A stretch of 64,000 nucleotides of DNA from Gnetum montanum (lineage: Eukaryota > Streptophyta > Gnetopsida > Gnetales > Gnetaceae). Position numbers and translations under genes: made by a program. Below, one piece after another: positions 60,200 to 64,000 of the stretch. The notes beneath the pieces were generated by a model, which searched no databases, had not been told where the DNA came from, and saw nothing but the letters and a program-made list of their open reading frames with translations. Numbering within the stretch: the stretch's first letter is position 1; the number at the start of each line of letters is the position of its first letter. The stretch spans positions 136,786-200,785 of the forward strand of contig MNCI01004284.1 in assembly GCA_015680685.1 (NCBI GenBank), written 5' to 3'.

Positions 60200-61300
60200 A
60201 AAAAATAAAGGAAATTCAATCCATCATTTGAACTAGCTATGGAAATCGAAATCAAGAAGTTGTTACAAGCATAAATCATATATCCAGTATGATATTCAAC
60301 ATGGCTTGCTAACCTTGTTCCAGTGAGAAAGAAAAATGGTGATATAAGGCTTTGTGTAGACTTTAGAAATCTGAATGATGCCTCAAAAAAGGATAAGTAT
60401 CCACTTCCAAGAATTGATGAGATGCTGATTAAAGTCTCAGGTTGTCAAGTATATTCTTTCTTAGATGGTTTCTCAGGTTATAATCAAATCATGGTAGATA
60501 AGAATGATAGATACAAAACAACATTTATCACCAAATGGGGAACTTTTGCTTACCAAAGAATGCCATTTGGATTTTCAAATGCTGGAGCTACTTTCCAAAG
60601 AGCAATGGATTTAGCATTTAAGGATTTATTAGGAAAATTCATGGTGGTTTATTTGGATGATATTACAATATTCTCAAGAAAAAAAGAAGATCATATTAAT
60701 CATCTCTAACAAGTTTTCGACAGATGTTGTGAGTTTGGTATTTCATTAAATCCTAAGAAGTGTATATTTGAGGTTAAATCTAGAAGCTTATTAGGCCATG
60801 TGATATGTCAAGAAGGAATTGCCATAGACAATTCCCAAATCCAAGCAGTACAAAATATTAAGCATCCTACAAGTAAGAAATCTCTTAGATATTTCTTTGG
60901 GAAGATAAGCTTTGTGAAAAAGTTCATCCCTGGGTTTACTGAAATTACCAAGCCTTTGATGCATATGCTAAAAAAGGATGTCCAAGTAGAGAAAACACCA
61001 GAATCAGAGAGAGCTTTATCAAAAATTAAAAATGCTATACAAGAGGCTCCATAATTGGTGAAGCGTAGGCTTAAAGAAGATTTTTGGTTGTATTCTTTTG
61101 CTTCAAATGATTCTATCGCTGCCGTTTTAACACAAAAAGATGATGAAGGTCAAGATGAACCAATTGGATTTTTTGGGTATTAGTTGAAAGGTTGAGAATT
61201 AAATTATTCAAACTTAGAGAAATAAGCATTTGCAATCATCAAAGCACTTCAGCATTTTAAATATTATTTAGAAAGTTCATTAGTCCACATTATGCTAATT
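60200..61300 (+). pseudogene. Element B reverse transcriptase and RNase H relic
   Basis: Same frame. RT: WLANLVPVRKKNGDIRLCVD, LNDASKKDKYPLPRIDEML, FLDGFSGYNQI, WGTFAYQRMPFGFSNAGATF, and YLDD near 60653. The connection segment has GHVICQEGI and KKFIPGFTEI. RNase H: WLYSFASNDSIAAVLTQKD and LNYSNLEK (61085-61225). Stops occur near 60240, 60273, 60708, 61052 and in the RNase H part. The frame is lost at about 61300. Confidence 0.9.
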
Positions 61301-61397
61301 GAACCTACAGTCCTTAGTTCTGTGTTTGCTTTGGCTAGTTGCTCCTGTTGTTGATGGATGAAATTTTGGATTAAAAAAAGAAATTTGGCTTATAAAG

Positions 61398-62819
61398 TTG
61401 CAAAGTTTTAGATTTTCATTGGAAATATGTAAAATAATTAAGGGAATAGGATTAGCCAAGTTAATGACTAGAGAAAGTGAAGTATGTACACTTGACACCC
61501 ATGAAGAGAATTGGTATGATGAAATTCTCAAATTTCTTAATACAAGGAAAATCCCAAATAATTTATCTACAAGTCAAAAGAGAGCTTTCTTCAAAAGAGC
61601 ACGAAGATTCATTGTTAAAGATGATATATTATATAGAAAGAATTTTCGGGGGGTTTTATTGGAATGTGTTCATAATGATCAAATTAGTTTCATTTTGGAA
61701 TAATTTAATGATCATTTGAATTTATTTTATGAATCCCCTAAGTCGACTATGCAACATATACTTTGATATGGATATTACTGGCCTTCCATATATCAAGACA
61801 TTAGTTAAAAGATTCAAAAATGCTATAAATGTCAAATTCATGGGCCCAAAATTAAAAAGGCTACAGCCCCTTTAAAGCCAGTAGTTGCAGATAGACCATT
61901 TCAGCAATGGGGTTTGGATTTTATTGGTACAATTACTCCTTGAAGAGCTAGACACAAGTTTATTGTCACGGCTACTAATTATTTCACTAAATGGTCAGAA
62001 GTAAATGCTTTAAGAGGAAGTTCAGCATCAGATGTGATTAAGTTTATAGAAGACCAAATTCTAAGTAGATTTGGTCTACCCGAAGTATTAGTGTCAGATA
62101 ATGGACCCGCCTTCAAATATGAAGAGTTTATCAAATGGGCATAAAAAAAATCCATTTTCTTATTTTCTTCATCAAGCTATTATCCTCAAGGAAATGGCCT
62201 AGCAGAATCCACCAATAAAAAGCTTATCACTTATATAAAAAAATCGATGAATGGGAATCCAAGAAATTGGATCAATTATCTACAATCCTCGTTATGGTCA
62301 TATTGAATTAGATTCAAGAGAGCTATTGGGACATCACCATATAACTTAGTTTATGGTTTGCCAGCAAGAACTACAAATAAGATTGTAAGCTCAGCTTCTG
62401 AATTTGTACAAATATATAGTGAAAAAATTGATAAAGATAGAAGTTTCATGACTTTGCTTATTAAAAGAGAAGCTGAAGTAGATAAAGCAAAGGATAATTT
62501 GTTACAGAATACCTCTCAAGTTAAAAGATGGTTTGATAGGAAAGCTCTGAAAAAAACTTTCAAGATAGGTGACCTTGTCCTGTTATGGAATATGAAGAAA
62601 CCAGATAAGTTTACACTGGCGTGGATTGGTCCATTTCAAATTACAAAGCAATTGTCAAGGGATACTTACAAATTATCAACTTTGGATGGCATGGAATTGA
62701 AATTTCCATATAATGTTTTGCNTATTTTGACTAATCAACCACTTAGTGGGAAGTTGTCTCAATTAAGTGAATATTTTGACAAGTGGTTAGAATGTGCAAA
62801 AAGAGGAAAAATTGGTTGA
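61398..62819 (+). pseudogene. int: Element B integrase relic
   Basis: In the next frame. An N-terminal zinc-binding-like region (H..H near 61710-61760 and CYKCQIHG near 61826), catalytic core with WGLDFIGT, TNYFTKW, VLVSDNGPAF and YYPQGNGLAEST (61920-62210), then GTSPYNLVYGLPA, and a C-terminal segment with FKIGDLVLLWNMKK, GPFQITKQLS and YKLSTLDG, ending TGA at 62819. The D, D, E residues are visible. Stops remain near 61700, 61765, 61940, 62145 and 62305. One ambiguous base at 62722. The product would join element DNA to the host chromosome. Confidence 0.88.
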
Positions 62820-62991
62820 AGATTCTTGTAGGGAATTTTAAATTTCTAGCTACTATAAAAAGAGGATTAGGTTGCCTAGGATTTCCTCATTTTCCAATTC
62901 AAGTTGAGTAGAGAAAGTGAGAAGAGAGCTAATTTGAAAGAGAAGATGGATTTTGGGAGAATGATGAGGAAGCCTTTTCATTCCTTATGTG

Positions 62992-63447
62992 ATGGGATGT
63001 TGCCCAGAACATGTGTTAAAGGATTATTTGAAAGGCAGAGTATGTCGAGCACCTAAAGAATGTCCTTTCATGGCTTGGTTGGCTGATGAATTCTCATTCC
63101 TCACAAGAGGTTTAGAAATAGAATCAAATATTTAGGGACGGTATCAAAATTGCACTCAAAAGAAGGAAATGGAGAAAGAACCAATCAATGAAGATTCATG
63201 GGAAGAAGCCTTTGTGTCCCAAGAAGAAGAAGAAGGATCCAACTGGGAAGAAAATAAGAATTCATTTAAGAAAAAAGATGAGAATATTGCTAAAGAAAAA
63301 GCTCAAGAAGATCAAGTTGAAAGCTCTAGCAAGCTAGAAAATAATAGAACAACATTCATGACTTCAAATATTGCTTATGAGAAGGTTAGAGATATGAGGA
63401 TTCCTACCAGAGTAACACTCATCATTCTCTTCCCATCTCAAGAATAG
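62992..63447 (+). pseudogene. Third small ORF of element B between integrase and 3' LTR
   Basis: A 152-codon frame from ATG 62992 with a single TAG near 63133. The N-terminal part is Cys-containing (MGCCPEHVLKDYLKGRVC, then ECPFMAWLADEFSFL). The C-terminal half is very acidic and hydrophilic (EEAFVSQEEEEGSNWEENK). It lies in the position where some gypsy elements carry env-like or accessory genes, but no signal peptide or membrane segment is visible. Family unknown. Confidence 0.5.
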
Positions 63448-63640
63448 TCTATGAATAAAGGACTTGATAATGTACAGTTTGTTGTTTTTTTTATAAATGA
63501 GGTTTTTATACCATCAAACCTTATGTTTTATGGGAATTTTCCTCCAAAAAGATTTATCTTTTCAGTTATAAAAAGTTCAATAAAAGCTTCAAGTATAGTT
63601 CAATTTTAAAATGGGGCTTGCATAAATTTCTTTAACCCTT

Positions 63641-63656
63641 TTAAAGGGGGCAGAAA
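63641..63656 (+). other. Polypurine tract of element B
   Basis: AAAGGGGGCAGAAA immediately precedes the 3' LTR start TGTTGGCAC at 63657, the plus-strand primer position. Confidence 0.88.
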
Positions 63657-64000
63657 TGTTGGCACATTTTGGCCATTTCATGGAACAGGTTGCATCTGAG
63701 CAGGGAAGCAATTCAGAATGGAACTAGACATTTGAATTAAACACTGGCAAAATGTAACATTTAAAATGATGAGAATTTATGGTAACAACAACACTAATAC
63801 ATTTTGTTATAAGAGTACAATGCTGCTTGTAGGAATAATAATGTAAAGGAAATCATTGAAGCCTTTAAGTTAAAAACATGAATAATGACCATCCTGCCAT
63901 TCCGTAGTGCTTGATTCTTTAGCCTTGAGAAAGATTGGGTTTCACGTTGATAGGTTGGGATTATGAGAGCATAATTTGTTGAAAAAGTTACACAAGAAGT
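63657..64000 (+). repeat. 3' LTR of element B (partial)
   Basis: Repeats 53390 onward (TGTTGGCACATTTTGGCCAT...) with scattered substitutions and small indels. It is cut by the end of the window. Confidence 0.93.

Larger units (their letters stand above)
53390..64000 (+). mobile_element. Ty3/gypsy element B (Tat/Athila branch), 3' LTR truncated by window end
   Basis: On the plus strand: 5' LTR (53390-about 56974), a TTGGTGTTGCCAGAGA primer-like site, gag, protease, RNase H, RT, RNase H, integrase, a third small ORF, polypurine tract, and the beginning of the 3' LTR (63657 on), which repeats 53390 onward. The left flank pentamer is GTGCC; the right flank is outside the window. It lies in the upstream part of duplicated unit copy 2. 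The coding part keeps essentially one frame from 57197 to about 61300 but with about 23 stops. Confidence 0.92.

Noticed and set aside
1-64000. tRNA or rRNA genes
   Set aside because: Scanning by eye found no convincing cloverleaf with conserved boxes and no rRNA core sequence; a covariance-model scan would be needed to exclude them.

Overview
The window looks like repeat-dense nuclear DNA from a seed plant with a large genome. Nothing in it reads as an ordinary host gene. Almost everything recognisable is an LTR retrotransposon or its debris: plant-type Ty1/copia and Ty3/gypsy Tat-like elements, plus one LINE fragment. The very long gypsy elements, the heavy nesting and decay, and two different placements of an extra RNase H fit a gymnosperm. 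That assignment is inference, because no single-copy marker is present.

Layout. (1) 1-6680: a minus-strand copia element. Its 3' LTR is cut by the window edge, but it has one uninterrupted 1353-codon gag-pol frame and is the youngest element here. (2) 7.3-9.1 kb: an unrecognised, stop-riddled plus-strand coding relic with an A-rich 3' end. 11.5-12.25 kb: a LINE endonuclease fragment. (3) 12472-43637: a minus-strand SIRE-type copia element flanked by perfect TCAAC target duplications. Its 5' LTR (17768-18512 plus 43308-43637) is split by a second insertion. (4) That insertion, 18513-43307, is a ~24.8 kb minus-strand Tat/Ogre-like gypsy element (called A). It has ~1.75 kb LTRs, separate gag, protease and RT-RNaseH-aRNH-integrase blocks, and four classes of tandem array. 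Between its protease and RT blocks lie ~11 kb holding a ~190-bp repeat array, a CpG-rich promoter-like island and a plus-strand, apparently intron-containing unknown gene. An LTR of the element-B family sits inside A at 35808-38237 and contains a 718-base assembly gap. (5) 43.64-53.39 kb: two diverged copies of a ~4 kb unit carrying an unrecognised minus-strand coding region. The SIRE element landed in the end of the first copy. (6) 53390-64000: plus-strand gypsy element B, with a ~3.6 kb 5' LTR, a nearly single-frame gag-PR-aRNH-RT-RNaseH relic, integrase, a third small ORF, and the start of the 3' LTR.

The insertions can be ordered: the duplicated unit is oldest, then SIRE, then A in the SIRE LTR, then the B-family LTR in A. 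Element B went separately into the second unit copy, and copia 1 is recent. The best candidate for something undescribed is the antisense multi-exon gene with its own promoter-like island and the ~190-bp array, lodged between protease and RT of element A. Next are the coiled-coil ORF inside the LTR of element B and the aRNH placed upstream of RT in element B.
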